Source: Ahaetulla prasina (lineage: Eukaryota; Chordata; Lepidosauria; Squamata; Colubridae). From it: a stretch of 64,000 nucleotides of DNA. The notes beneath the pieces were generated by a model, which saw only the letters and a program-made list of their open reading frames with translations, did no database searches and was not told where the DNA came from. The stretch lies in assembly GCF_028640845.1 (NCBI RefSeq), contig NC_080540.1, positions 280,751,524-280,815,523 of the forward strand. The letters are read 5' to 3'. This document shows, piece after piece, positions 1-11,249 of the stretch (positions within the stretch are counted from its first letter, which is position 1; every line of letters begins with the position of its first letter). A program made the translations under genes and the position numbers.

Positions 1-181
1 CTTGGTGGGCATGGCAGGGGAAGGATACTGCAAAATCCCCATTTCCTCCCAATCAGCTGGGACACAGAGAATAGATGGGGGCAGGGCCAGTCAGAATTTT
101 TACTACCGGTTCTCCAAACTACTCAAAATTTCCACTACCGGTTCTCCAGAACTGGTCAGAACCTGCTGAAACCCACCTCTG
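1..181 (-). mobile_element. hAT MITE (ACCGGTTCT family), cut by window edge
   Basis: Right-hand part of the same family as 5052-5359 (the internal text is nearly identical, including 'aaggatactgcaaaatcccc'). It ends ...ACCCACCTCTG at 181 and is inserted in an LTR that resumes at 182; the left end is outside the window. Confidence 0.7.
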
Positions 182-755
182 ATCCATTTATTGATGAAGC
201 AGAACCACCAAGCACATGGCTCTAGTGCAGCTGACCTCATGGAGTTGAGAGTTGGGGATGGAGTTTATACCTTCTCTTGGGCTTTGCACTTGAGCTTCCT
301 GTTCCTGTGCAAGAACATGTATTCTATTGGTTGTTGTCAGACTCGCATGTGGCGATGTAGGGGTTATGTAGAGGTCATAGCTGGCTCTATAGGCAAAGTA
401 CAAATCCTAGGTGTTTGTTTGAGCTATGTTTGGTTGAAGTTCCTGAATGAAGGGGTGTTGGGAAATTCCTATTGTGGCTGAGGGCTAATCCTACCTTTGT
501 TCAGACCTTGCTGCAGGGAATTTCAAAATATCCTGTCTTGAATGGATTTCTGCCTGCAGTATTTGCTTATGAATAGAACTATCTATCTCTTCATCTCTTA
601 AGCACTGACATCTCTTGTGGGCTATTAAGAAAAGGTGGGGCTTTTTTCTCCCTCTATAAAAACTTCTCATCCAGGGAAATATAATATTCTGCCTTTTTAA
701 TATTTCTCAAGATATTTCATTCTTCTAGGAAAAGGGTGGGCGCTAACTTTCTACA
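182..755 (+). mobile_element. LTR fragment (family 1), interrupted by a hAT MITE
   Basis: From 182 ('ttgatgaagcagaaccaccaagcac') to ...AACTTTCTACA at 755 it matches the solo LTRs at 16350-16921 and 55981-56707. Its 5' part is beyond the MITE that starts the window. It has a TTTATACC box near 264 and ends in CA. No retroviral gene is present. Confidence 0.7.
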
Positions 756-1287
756 GTGTGAAGACTGATGATACCATAAACCAGAAGCAAGAGCATAGTT
801 CATATTTGAAAAGTGTAATAGTGCCATATTTCTTTATTCAACTCCTATGTCCCAACCATTAACTGATGTTGAGAATCATGCATATGTTTCAGCATTTTCT
901 CTCTCTCTCAAAATGTCCTTGATTAAAAATCTAGCCAAGAACATACCAACTTCCGTTTTAATATTAAGAATCTGAAATGTAAACATACTGGGTGAAAAAA
1001 ATCATAATTACTCTGAAAGTAATCACGTACAGCAGAGATGTCTCTCTATATCCAGTGTTTTCTCCTTCAGCTTTTGAAAGATGCTTGCAAACATGAAATC
1101 AAGTTTCCTCTATCTTATATAAACTGCATTCAGCAGAGCTGACACAGAACTGGAGTGTGTATAACGGTATATGAAAATGACTTTGGAGACAGAAGGAAGA
1201 GCCACAGACTTAACAACCATCTGCAAAAATGTCTTGGTCCACAGAAGAGAGAAAACTTGGGAAATTTGGTGAAGTTTTAGTGAAGAC

Positions 1288-2040
1288 TTGGTGAAAAAAG
1301 TAAGGTTCTACATTTAGGCAAACAAAACAAAATGCAGAGGTACAGTATAGGTGGTACCTTGTTCAATAGTAGTAATTGTGAGATGGATCTTGGAGTCCTA
1401 GTGGACAACCATTTAAATATGAGCCAGCAGTGTGTAGCAGCTGCCAAAAAAGCCAACACAATTCTAGGCTGCATAAACAGGGATAGAATCAAGATCACAT
1501 GAAGTGTTAATACCACTTTATAATGCCTTGGTAAGGCCACACTTGGAATATACAGCATTTAGTTTTGGTCGCCACGATGTAAAAAAAATGTTGAGACTCT
1601 AGAAAGAGTTCAGAGAAGAGCAATAAAGACGATTAGGGGACTGGAGACTAAAACATATGAAGAACGGTTGCAGGAACTGGGTATGTCTGGTTTAATGAAA
1701 AGAAGGACTTGGGGAGACATGATAGCAGTGTTCCAATATCTCAGGGGCTGCCACAAAGAAGAGGGAGTCAAGCTATTCTCCAAAGCACCTGAGGGCAGGA
1801 CAAGAAGCAATGGGTGGAAATGAATCAAAGAGAGAAGCAACTTAGAACTAAGGAGAAATTTACTGATAGAACAATTAATCAGTGGAACAACTTGCCTCCA
1901 GAAGTTGTAAATGCTCCAACACTGGAAGTTTTTCAGAAGAGATTGGATAACCATTTGTCTGAAGTGGTGTAGGGTTTCCTGCCTAAGCAGGGGGTTGGAC
2001 TAGAAGACCTCCAAGGTCCCTTCCAACTCTGTTATTCTAT
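1288..2040 (+). mobile_element. CR1 LINE 3' end
   Basis: Degraded ORF2 C-terminus ('ggttctacatttaggcaaac', 'cttggagtcctagtggacaacc', 'gccacacttggaatatacagc', 'gagactctagaaagagttcag') followed by the typical terminus 'gttggactagaagacctccaaggtcccttccaactctgttattctat'. The frame is broken. Confidence 0.85.
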
Positions 2041-2834
2041 ACAAAACATTTCAGAAGAAACCCTCCAGTTTTCTGTAGAGTAAAAGGAGGGGAGGAATAT
2101 TTTCAGACTTTCAAGGTTCTATTAATGTAACCCTACAATAAAGAAAGAGCTAGTATTTCTTGATGTGTCTCTTGTCTGGACTACCTTGACTGGCTAACAC
2201 CAGAGTAATTCATTCACTGGAGGAGTGTCCATCACTCTTCACAGCTTTTGCCTTAGCAATATCTATTTTCCCTTACTTTTCAGATTCCTGATGCAAAAGC
2301 AGCTGAAGATCCTTTCCAGATAGATTTGACGGCCCTATAGTTGAAGTAGACAGTTAAGAGAAGGAGGGACCGAAGGAAAGGGGTAATAGGTAAGGCAAGA
2401 GTTGGGACAAGTGAAAGGGGGGCAACAACAGGAAGTAGAATTACAGGAAGTGGGCAGGAAACTGTGGGAAAGGAACTGAGAAGAAAAAATCCAGGGAGAT
2501 GGGGAGAGACACTGAAATATCTGGTCTGGAGAAGAGTCAAAAGAGCAATTTAATCTGTTGCTACTGAATTTTTGCTTTTAAGGTCACCTCAGAAAAAATT
2601 ACAGGGAGGAATCCTATTATTTATCTTTATTTTGAATTAACCAAATACAATTAAAGTATATTTTTTCCTTGTTCTGACCTCTCTTCATTTTTGGAGTGAG
2701 ATCACTGGCAGACTATTCAAGGGCCAATGTAGCCCTCAGCCCCATGATTTTGTGCATCTGTTCAAGATAGCTCCGGAGAGGATGTTTCAGCAGAGGGGGG
2801 TCCTTCTGACCATCTAATTAATGCATTTTGGGGA
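2041..2834. other. Unassigned intergenic DNA
   Basis: Purine-rich tract (2340-2480) with no recognised repeat or gene. The neighbouring blank stretches 756-1287, 2951-3512, 3905-4589, 5360-6045 and 6171-6919 likewise show nothing I can name. Confidence 0.5.
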
Positions 2835-2950
2835 GGGGTGGGCAAGCTATGGCCCCTTTATGCCCTGCGGACTTCAACTCCCAGAATTCCTGAGCCAATT
2901 CTGGGAGCTGAAGTTCACAGGTCATAAAAGAGCCATAATTATCCACTCCT
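2835..2950. mobile_element. Probable palindromic hAT MITE, diverged
   Basis: Inverted pair GGGGTGGGCAAGCTATGGCCCC ... catAAAAGAGCCATAATTATCCAC around 'acttcaactcccagaattcc'. Same architecture as the family at 6046, but no clean 8-bp duplication was found. Confidence 0.5.
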
Positions 2951-3512
2951 ATTTTTGGACACAATCAGTTTAAATGTACTAATATGCTATTTGGTCGCTT
3001 TATCTTTAGCATTTGCGTTAACAGCCACAGCATCTCTAGTAAGGGTTGGGCCAAACACTGAGTTAAGCTACAATGAGGTTCAGTCGGAGTATTTATCTCT
3101 GTTCTTCTTCCTTCTTCTCACTTATATTTGATACCCAGTTGCTGGGCACATGCCTCTTGCTCTCTTATTCACTTCACTGAACTATTGTTAAATATGACCT
3201 TTCCCCTTTTGTTGTTTAAAAAAAGGAATTTGGTGCATTTCTTCAAATCGCTGAGTTTACTCAGACTTTGTGAGGTGGTCCAGACAAGCTGCACCCTCCC
3301 CAGATGAATTAATTCTACTTTATTATAAAGCTTCATTAACAGAATCCTATAAAACTTGTCTTTACTGTCCAAGATACTAGGGAGGGTTCCTTCTGAGAGG
3401 TTCCCATGCCCCATTCCTTCTGAGGGCTCAGCTGCCCCTTATCCAACCATTGTCTATGGCTATGGCTTTTCCCCCAAAGACATTCCCACATACCTTTACA
3501 GACATGCTGGGT

Positions 3513-3904
3513 CAGGTAGTCCTCGACTTATGACAACAACTGAGCCCAAATTGTTGGGCTCCCTGTTGCTAGGTGAGACATTTGTTAAGTGAGTTTTTGT
3601 CCCCTTTTATGACCTTTCTTGCCATAGTTGTTAAGTGAATCACTGCAGTTGTTAAGTTAGTAACATGTGAGTCTGCCTTCCCTGTTGACTTTGCTTATCA
3701 GAAGGTTGCAAAAAGTGATGATATGATTCCCAGTCTCTGCAACAGTCATAAATATGAGTCAGTTGCCAAGCGCCTAAATTTTGATCACGTGACCATGGGG
3801 ATGCTGCAACGGGTGTGTGAAAAACAGTCATAAATCAGTTTCAGAAGTGCCATTGTAACTTCAAATGGTCACTAAATGAACTGTTGTAAGTTGAGGACTA
3901 CCTG
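3513..3904 (+). mobile_element. Tigger/mariner-like MITE, complete-looking copy
   Basis: 392 bp with ends CAGGTAGTCCTCGACTTA and complement TAAGTTGAGGACTACCTG. Internal 'gttaagtgaatcactgcagttgttaagt' and 'gatcacgtgaccatggggatgctgcaac' are shared with the other fragments. The terminal repeats resemble TcMar-Tigger MITEs. A TA duplication is not clean, so the superfamily is tentative. Confidence 0.65.
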
Positions 3905-4589
3905 TACCGTCCCTTCTTCCCTTTCAGTGTCTCTGTTTCAGTTTCAGTTTCAGTCCTACCAGTACTCACCATTTTGATGTTGCGCGCAAGGCTTCTTCAA
4001 TTGCAGGCAGCTTCATGGACGCCTCCATGTAATTTTCTTGGCGGTGATACGTAACTGATTTAACTCCTGGGACAGGTCCGTGGCCTTGGCATTTCCCGAT
4101 GGCCTCCCCTCCGCGTGCTAATGAGGCTTGACACCGTTTAGAGTTCCAAGGTCAGTTTACGCTGGCCTGTTGCTGACCGCTACTTGCTCTCAAAGTGATG
4201 CTCTAAAATGCCATCAGCTAATGTGCAACTCTAGACTTAATTATCTTAAGACCTCTAAGTTCATATTGCTTTAAAAGGGGCTAAGCAGGCCTGCTGCAAG
4301 TTTTGCTTTTGCTAATTCGACTAACAAAGCTTCGTGCATCCTGCCCCAAAATCCTGCTTAATGGATGACAGAGACGGCTGGAAAACAAGGCATCCGAGAA
4401 GACATCCAGGAAAGGGCAAAAACAGCCAATATAAGGGCTGCTGAGAGAGATTCTGTACCAAGGCAGCCCTGTATACAGCTTAATTTAGGACAAGCTGAAA
4501 CTTCTGCATATTCTTCCTGGAGAAAATAGTCAGGGGTACATCATTGGTTATGGAACAACTGAGATTTTTTCTCCTTTGAATGATGTTTA

Positions 4590-4927
4590 AAAGGTAAACA
4601 CACATACAGTATGTGCTAGTCGTTCCTGACTCTAGGGGGCGGTGCTCATCTCTGTTTCAAAGCCAAAGAGCCAGTGCTGTCCGAAGACGTCTCCGTGGTC
4701 ATGTGGCCGGAATGACTCAACGCCAAAACGCATGGAACGCTGTTACCTTCCCACCAAAGGTGGTCCCTATTTTTCTACTTGCATTTTTCTACTTGCATTT
4801 TAGGTTGGCAGAAGCTGGGGCTAGTAATGGGAGCTCACCCCATTATGCAGCACTAGGGATTTGAACCGCTGAACTGCTGACCTTTTGATCGACAAGCTCA
4901 GCGTTTTAGCCACTGAGCCACCGCAAA
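4590..4927 (-). mobile_element. Sauria-type SINE (tRNA head, Bov-B-like tail)
   Basis: Minus orientation: the tRNA-like head ('gtggctcagtggctaaaacgctgagc') is at 4890-4925 and the tail 'ctagagtcaggaacgactagcac' at 4612-4640. Full-length but diverged. Confidence 0.85.
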
Positions 4928-5051
4928 AAACCCCAACAAAGGGAGATCCTTTTCAGACTCTAACTGAAAGCCTAAAGCTAAGGAAGTGTTTCTCTATCTT
5001 ATAAAGTTTAAGATATAAGGACTTCAATTCTGGGAGTTGACGCCCACACAA

Positions 5052-5359
5052 CAGTGGTGAGTTTCAAATTTTTTTACTACTGGTTCTGTGGGTGTGGCAT
5101 GGTGGGAGTGGCATGGCTTGGTGGGCGTGGCTTGATGGGCATGGCAGGGGAAGGATACTGCAAAATCCCCATTCCCGTCCCACTCCAGTGGAAGGATACT
5201 GCAAAATCCCCATTTCCTCCTGATCAGCTGGGACTTAGGAGGCAGAGAATAAATGGGGGTGGGGCCAGACAGTATTTTTACTACCGGTTCTCCGAACTGC
5301 TCAAAATTTCTGCAACTGGTTCTCCAGAACTGGCCAGAACCTGCTGAAGCCCATCTCTG
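5052..5359 (-). mobile_element. hAT MITE (ACCGGTTCT family)
   Basis: 308 bp. Ends CAGTGGTGAGTTTCA and TGAAGCCCATCTCTG. The 8-bp duplication is CCACACAA (5044-5051) against CCACACAT (5360-5367). Contains 'actaccggttctcc' near the right end and 'gtgggcgtggc' repeats, shared with other members of the family in this window. Confidence 0.75.
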
Positions 5360-6045
5360 CCACACATCTTAAAGTTCACAAGGTTGTGTTAAAGTGTCTA
5401 TGGTTCACATCCTGGAGCAAATGCTTGTCTGAACGTCTCAATCACCCATGTCAAAATAAATCATTGTTGGATGCTGCATGACAGAAACATTGTGCAATTA
5501 CACACCCCTCTCCCCATTTCCCTGAGTAGCAGGGTAGGAGTAGAAGCTGATTCCTTGCAGGGACCTTTGAAATGAGACACTAGGTGCAGATTGCCCCCTC
5601 TGAAGACAAATTATATAAGTTGAGCACCTGCTCAGCCACTCCATGAGATAAACTGGGTTGAGAGATTAGAACAAATTCACCCCGTAAACTTCTTAGGTTG
5701 AGAGTGGACTTGAATCTGGATCTCTATGGCTCTCCTAGCCTAACATCTTAAGCAGCACATCATTCTGGGTCTTTTGATGTTGTAACTTTCCATTGGTTGT
5801 GTTAGGAATTCATCATGTAATCATCTGTCTCACCCATTGAATTTTATGGAGGAATATGTCTACAGGGTCTTCTTGATGTTTTCCCATCGTTTCCCCCAAA
5901 CCCTCCAGAAATTGAGGATGACCTTCACAGGAAAGGAGCACGATGCCTATGGATTGGGGGACACAGAAATGGCCCTTTCAGTAAAACCCCAAGGCTTCCG
6001 ATATTTCTATGAATGGGTTTATTAGTCCATGACCAAAGACTAGAC

Positions 6046-6170
6046 CAGGGGTCTCCAACCTTGGTAACTTTAAACCTGGAGAACTTCAACTCCCAGAATG
6101 CAAAGCTGGCTGGGGAATTCTGGGAGTTGAAGTCCGCCAGCCTTAAAGTTGCTAAGGTTGAAGACCCCTG
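6046..6170. mobile_element. Palindromic hAT MITE ('CTCCAACCTTGG' family), copy 1
   Basis: 125 bp almost perfect hairpin. Termini CAGGGGTCTCCAACCTTGG and its complement, exact 8-bp duplication GACTAGAC (6038-6045 and 6171-6178). The core is 'acttcaactcccagaa' and its complement. Confidence 0.85.
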
Positions 6171-6927
6171 GACTAGACTGTTTGCTGATAGGACATCAAA
6201 GGGCTTTAACCTTGACCTGTGTGATGCCATTTGCAAATGGCTGAGAAACATCTCCAGATTACATTTTTAGTGTAAAATTAGAGCAATTCAGATTCAATAT
6301 GACTGCTGTGGACAAAGGGAAATTACCCTTTCTTGTGATTACGACTGTTTGTTGCAAAATTGCATGAAGCATTAACAGGGTAGGACTCACCATTTTCTGT
6401 ATTTTGCTTTGTTTCTTGTATACTCCAAGAAGGAGGAAAAAAGTCTTGTGTTCTTGCGTTCATATCAGAATAACTAACTTTTTCCTTCCTAGTTCAGCTT
6501 GGCATCCCTATTCATAATAATGACAAAAATACTTGAAATCACCAGCTATATACAAAACAAATAAATGGTTTTGCTTCTTTCCAATAAGCTGCATAATTGC
6601 TTCTTTCAGCCGTCAGACCTTTTCCAGGCACAAAATCACCTTGTGACAATGTTTGATATGGATACAGAGATTTAATAGTTCACATGTAACGAGACAGCCT
6701 GGATACAGAAAATATACTGTAAAGCCTCCTTCTTTCTTCAATCAATTTTGTCCCGTTCTTAACCATCAGGCCAGTCCTTCAATTTACAGGAGTTATTTGC
6801 TCAAAGGTACAAATAATGCCAGCTGCAGGAGCAATTCATGTCATCACCACGTTGTTGCTAAATGGGGAATTGGAGCTTTAAAGATCATTATCTGGAATTG
6901 GAGCTAGGGAGGAGCATCTTTCTAGAT

Positions 6928-7399
6928 CAGCGGTTCTCAGCCTGTGGGTCGGGACCCCGTTGGGGGTCGAATGATGATTTGCCAGGGGTCACTTAAGACC
7001 ATTGGAAATATGGGAAGTATACTTGCGAGTGGAAGAATCGTGCTCCAATGGTTGACTCCACAAGCCAGCTGCAGGCTCTTCAAATAGCTAGTCGAATTCG
7101 GCTTCAGGCATGATGAATTAAAAAAGAGAAATCTTTGCTCTGATGTCTCCCTCTCAAGCCTGCTGCAATCACTCCCAATCGCTAGCCTAATCTGGCTTCA
7201 GGCATGATAAACTTAATAGGGGAGGAGTCTCCGCTTTAATGCCTCCGTCCTCAAGACAATCGCAAGCAGTTCAGATCGCTAGCCAATACGGCTTCAGGCG
7301 GGATAAATTCAAAACGAAAATAATTTTACGGTTGGGGTCGCCACATCGTGGGGAATTGTATTAAAGGGGTCGCAGCACTATAAAGGTTGAGAACCACTG
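6928..7399 (+). mobile_element. SPIN-like hAT non-autonomous element, complete copy 1
   Basis: Termini CAGCGGTTCTCAGCCTGTGG and GGTTGAGAACCACTG with an exact 8-bp duplication TTCTAGAT (6920-6927 and 7400-7407). The subterminal 'GTGGGTCGGGACCCC ... GGGGGTCGAATGA' and 'AGACCATTGGAAATA' match what I recall of the SPIN (Space Invader) hAT family, known for horizontal transfer among tetrapods. 472 bp, with no coding capacity. The middle holds three diverged repeats built around 'AATCGCTAGCC ... CGGCTTCAGGC' (7080-7310). Confidence 0.75.
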
Positions 7400-7525
7400 T
7401 TCTAGATAGATAAAGTATGGCGAAGGGCATATTTTGAATGTCTTTAACTCACATCCAGATAGCTCTGCCAACACTCAGAATCATAGCAACTTTATAGCAC
7501 TTCCAACTTTCTAATTAGGTGTCAT

Positions 7526-7653
7526 CAGTAGTGGGTTGCAAATCCTGTCGCTACCAATTTGCTCGCGGGTGCTCGCAGACGCGTCCGGGCAAGTGAGTGG
7601 AGCCTCCCTTTGCTACACCCGATCTGGAGCAAACCAGTAGCAACCCACCACTG
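7526..7653 (+). mobile_element. Short hAT MITE (ACCGGTTCT-related)
   Basis: 128 bp with ends CAGTAGTGGGTTGCAA and GCAACCCACCACTG (near-perfect inverted repeats). Flanks GGTGTCAT and GAAGTCAT agree at 6 of 8 positions. Confidence 0.65.
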
Positions 7654-7661
7654 GAAGTCAT

Positions 7662-9194
7662 CTACCTAAACAGAATAGACATCAGCCTGAACTACCATGA
7701 GGATCTTTGACAGCCTTAAATCCATGTTGCCAGGTACAGTTTGTTAATGCTAGTTCTTGGGGGTTTTCTTCAAAGCCTCTTTCACAATCTGCCTTTGACA
7801 TTTATCAGTTTTTTGAAGTCCAGTCTGTTTACAAATGAAATCATTTCAAAGTAAATGATGGACAGGCAGTCCAGTGGCAGAGCAATAACATCCTGAAGTT
7901 ACAAGGACAAACCAGTAGCAACCATTTCTCTTGTTTTTTCTCTTGTTTTCTCAATTTCTCTTGTTTTCAATCTTAGATTCAAGAGTGGAACAATTTAGCA
8001 GAGCTGCTTTCTGCCTCTTTTGCTCTCTCACTCCTCCATCCCTCCTTCTCTTCTTCTATATTTTGAAGAAACTAAAAAGAGCTTAGTCCTAATACATGAT
8101 ATCCGAATATAGTTTTCCTTAAAATCCTGTATTCCATCGTATGAAGATGGAATTGTTTTAATGAGGATCAACAATAAACATACTTTCCCCCCACCCATTT
8201 ATGATTATCCCCTCTAACTGGGATGAATGAATTTCCTGACCACTCAACTCAGCCTTTCACTTTTCTTATGAGGATGGGAGAGTCAGGTGGAGAGGTTTTT
8301 CTTAATTCCATTGACCAGGATAACTGGAGATGCAAGTATTATTTTATCTGGACTAATCTAAAAAAACCTCTTCCTTAAAACACTCAATTTCACACCCCAT
8401 TACTGTACTCAAAAGCTCGTAAAAACAGCCTGCCTGCTGGATTGGATCAAAATCTCATCTAATCTGAATCAACTGAATGTTGATTCAGTTACTCTTCAGT
8501 AACTCGAATGTCAAGCCAGATGCCTATGGAAAGCTCATAAGCAGGATATGTCAGCAAGGGCTTTCCTCGATATTGTTTCTGAGCAACTTGTTGTATTCAG
8601 AAACATTGCTTCTGAAGGCATTGTGGACTCATTATGCCTGGCTTTACCCTTCTCAAATAAAGTAGTTGAAGGTCATAGCTGTCAAGATGTCAATGTCACT
8701 ATCTAGATACTTATTTTATTTAGCCTGACTCTCCCATAATCCTTTGTCATTGTCTAGAATCCTGACTCTGTTCCCTTCCATACCTAATTCCACATCCCTC
8801 CCCCAAATATAAAGAATTGCAAACAATGCAAACTCTCCCCTTGTTGAAGTTGCTTCAGGCTTTGATCATACGGGTCACTCTTGTCTGCACTTTCCCCACC
8901 TTTACCGTTATGAAGGTGCAGCAGTTGGCATTACAAGTGAAGTCATCCCATAAATTTCCCCGCGCTCCCACATTGCTTTCCTGAGTGCTAGACTGCATCT
9001 TCCTCATTTTCTTCCATACTGATAAACACCCAACCATCCAAGAAGCATAGCTCATTAGACATGGACCTACTCCCCCCCCCCACTGCATCCGACAGACAAG
9101 GCAGTTCCAGGAATGCTTCAACACAGGAAACCACATCGACTGATTCAGGGGACAGCAAGCAATTTCTTTCTTCCTTGGCGCCAGTCCCTCAGAC
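7662..9194. other. RXFP3 3' flank, unassigned
   Basis: Follows the RXFP3 stop on the minus strand and may include its 3' UTR. No clear repeat was recognised and no polyadenylation site could be assigned with confidence. Confidence 0.4.
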
Positions 9195-10589
9195 TCAACA
9201 GCGCAGCTCATTGGAGGTGATGGGTGGAAAGATATTAGAGCAGCTACTATACATCACCACCCCAGGGGGATAGCAGGTGGCATCAGGAACATCTCCTGCT
9301 TTAGCAGAAGGAGGAGGAGGAGGAGCTGAACTGCTTGCGGGTTGAATGGTCATCAGGTTCTTCAGTGCCTGCTCTTCCTGCTCTGGCTTGGTGGTAGCAG
9401 TGAATGGGCGCATGGTGGTGGTGGAGGGTGAAGCAATCCTCCACAACAGCTTCTTGAGGGCTTTACGGAATTCCCTGCGCATGAGGCAGTAGAAGATGGG
9501 GTTGAGGCAGCTGTTGGAATGTGCCAGGCAGACGGTGATGGGGAAGAGGTATGCCTGAGAGAGAAAGTAGGCATGGCTGAAGTGCAGAAGGTTCAGCTTG
9601 ATGAGGACACCCCAGGTGGTGAGTGCCTGGTTGGGCAGCCAGCAAAGGAAGAAAGACAGTACCACAATGGTCACTGATTTGGTCACCTTGGATCGGCGCT
9701 TAGTGCTTGGCCCACAGGAACCAGCACCCACATGTCTGTCACTGATGAAGCGCACCAGCAAAAGGTAGCAAAGGGTAATGATGGTCAAAGGCAACAGAAA
9801 GCCCAGTAGGACTTTCTGGGCATGGTAGAGCCCCAACCAGAATGGAGTGTTGTTGCCTTGGCTATCAGGTATCTTGACCAGACAGAGTTCTTCGCCGAAG
9901 ATAGTGGAGGTGGTGGAGAAAATGCCATTGGGCAGAGAAGCTAGAATGGCTAGGATCCATATTAGGGCACACAACCATTTAGCTGAAGAGCAGCCATCCA
10001 AGAGCCCTCCTTGCCTCCTGCTTTTCAGGGCAGAGGCCACCGCATGGTAGCGGGCAATACTCATGGCAGTGAGGAAGAAGACACTGGCATACATGTTCAT
10101 GGCTGTCACATAGGAAAGCATCTTGCACATAACTTTGCCAAAGAGCCAGGTGAAATCCAGAGCATTCTCTACTGCCCAGAAGGGCAAAGTCAGGACAAAT
10201 TGGAAATCGGTCACTGCCAAACAGGTCACGAAGAGATTGATGGAAGACTTTTTCCATTTGCTTTTCATCAGGTAGAGCACCAGCAAATTGCCAACTAGAC
10301 CGAGGGCGCACACCACAGAGTAGATGATGGAGATGAAGATCCGTAGGAGGATAGAACTGCCTCCCTGTAATCCATCTGCTCTCTCGAGGTTGAGGAAGCT
10401 CTTCCAGAACTCCTGCAGGGACTCGTTGGTGCCATTGCTTAACAGCCTCTCTTCTAGCTGGCTGGGGAAAGGGTTGAGTTCTCCGGCTTCGGCTTCCTTT
10501 AAGCTAGCTGCAAGCGAGCAGTAGCTATATTCACACAGGGCATCCATCCCATGGCAGAGTGGGAAATGTTTGGGTCTTCTCAGCTCCAC
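9195..10589 (-). CDS. RXFP3: Relaxin-3 receptor 1 (RXFP3), intact single coding exon
   Basis: Class A GPCR of the relaxin family peptide receptors; the family is known to couple to Gi at the plasma membrane of neurons and bind relaxin-3. The reading frame is 464 aa, close to the human length (about 469 aa). Residues 1-80 form an extracellular N-terminus with N-glycosylation sequons at N52 and N55. TM1 (about 81-108) has GNLLV, TM2 has D128, and W138, E141 and D145 form the WxxExxxD stretch that is important for relaxin-3 binding in the human receptor. C155 and C236 should form the ECL2 disulphide. The DRY position reads A179-R180-Y181. TM6 has FFLCWLPN (313-320) and TM7 has NPIFY (363-367). 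A conserved tail motif, MRPFTATTKPE, follows at 393-403. Start choice is open: M1 and M15 both fit, but M1 gives ligand-site numbering equal to human. No frameshift or intron is visible. It is transcribed away from ADAMTS12. Paralogy with other RXFP3/RXFP4-type receptors is made unlikely by the ADAMTS12 linkage. Confidence 0.96.
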   Translation of the reverse strand: MELRRPKHFPLCHGMDALCEYSYCSLAASLKEAEAGELNPFPSQLEERLLSNGTNESLQEFWKSFLNLERADGLQGGSSILLRIFISIIYSVVCALGLVGNLLVLYLMKSKWKKSSINLFVTCLAVTDFQFVLTLPFWAVENALDFTWLFGKVMCKMLSYVTAMNMYASVFFLTAMSIARYHAVASALKSRRQGGLLDGCSSAKWLCALIWILAILASLPNGIFSTTSTIFGEELCLVKIPDSQGNNTPFWLGLYHAQKVLLGFLLPLTIITLCYLLLVRFISDRHVGAGSCGPSTKRRSKVTKSVTIVVLSFFLCWLPNQALTTWGVLIKLNLLHFSHAYFLSQAYLFPITVCLAHSNSCLNPIFYCLMRREFRKALKKLLWRIASPSTTTMRPFTATTKPEQEEQALKNLMTIQPASSSAPPPPPSAKAGDVPDATCYPPGVVMYSSCSNIFPPITSNELRC

Positions 10590-10649
10590 CTAACAAGCTG
10601 CCACTGCGAGACACCCCTCCCCCCCAAAAAAAAGTCTCTCTTTCCAGAA

Positions 10650-11150
10650 GTCCCCAATCAAAGGAAAGACTTCCTTCGGCCGGCCAGCTGGAGAGCCCCC
10701 CTAGGCTGCGAAATCTTTGGCGGGGGAATTGGGGAAGAAAAGGTAGGGAGCGGTGGCAGCGCGAAAAAGATCGCAGCTGATCTTCTCGGGAGCGAGGGAG
10801 AGAGGACAGCGCAAGCCGCCGGACGCCCAGACCCGATCCAAAGGCGGGGAACGACGGACTTCGGGGGAGCTCCAAGGAAAGTCACTCACTGTTGGGGTAA
10901 ATGTAGCAGCGGAGCCTTCCAGACCTCGCTGCCGGCTACTCAGCTCGTGCGTGCAGCTAACTCTAAGGCAGGTTGAAGTTGAGCGCGGCTCTTCTTCCGG
11001 CCATCTCCCAAACAGCAGCGTTTCTTGACCCTCCTGTCCAACCTGCAACTACGGCTCAAGACAAATCCTGCCTCCCGCTCGGTGCAGACGGTTCTACTGC
11101 GTATCTGACTCCGCGGGCTGCTTTTTTAAGGTGCGCGCGCAACAACGCGC
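10650..11150 (-). promoter_or_regulatory. CpG-rich 5' flank of RXFP3 (probable promoter/5' UTR)
   Basis: About 500 bases immediately upstream of the RXFP3 start are rich in G+C and CpG (for example at 10675-10690, 10730-10760, 10790-10880 and 11125-11150), in contrast to the AT-rich DNA on either side. This fits a CpG-island promoter and 5' UTR. Reading frames that stay open here are a by-product of base composition. No convincing TATA box is seen on the minus strand, and the transcription start cannot be placed. Confidence 0.6.
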
Positions 11151-11249
11151 TCCTGGTGCTCTCCAAGGTGCTGCAATTGCCCGCAGCCCCCTCCCCGCTT
11201 TTCTTCTTACAACCAAATTACCTGTCACCGAGGTAGATATCTGTTTCAA

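Noticed and set aside
191..481. 96-codon plus-strand frame as a small gene
   Set aside because: It lies inside an LTR copy; the same region in the other two copies is not coding.
4890..4925. tRNA-like A/B-box sequences (also at 23064, 35130, 47316, 31730)
   Set aside because: They are heads of tRNA-derived SINEs and not tRNA genes; bodies and tails follow each.
10551..11236. Several 70-140-codon frames upstream of RXFP3 on both strands
   Set aside because: They result from CpG/GC-rich composition lacking stops; no domain or consistent frame.
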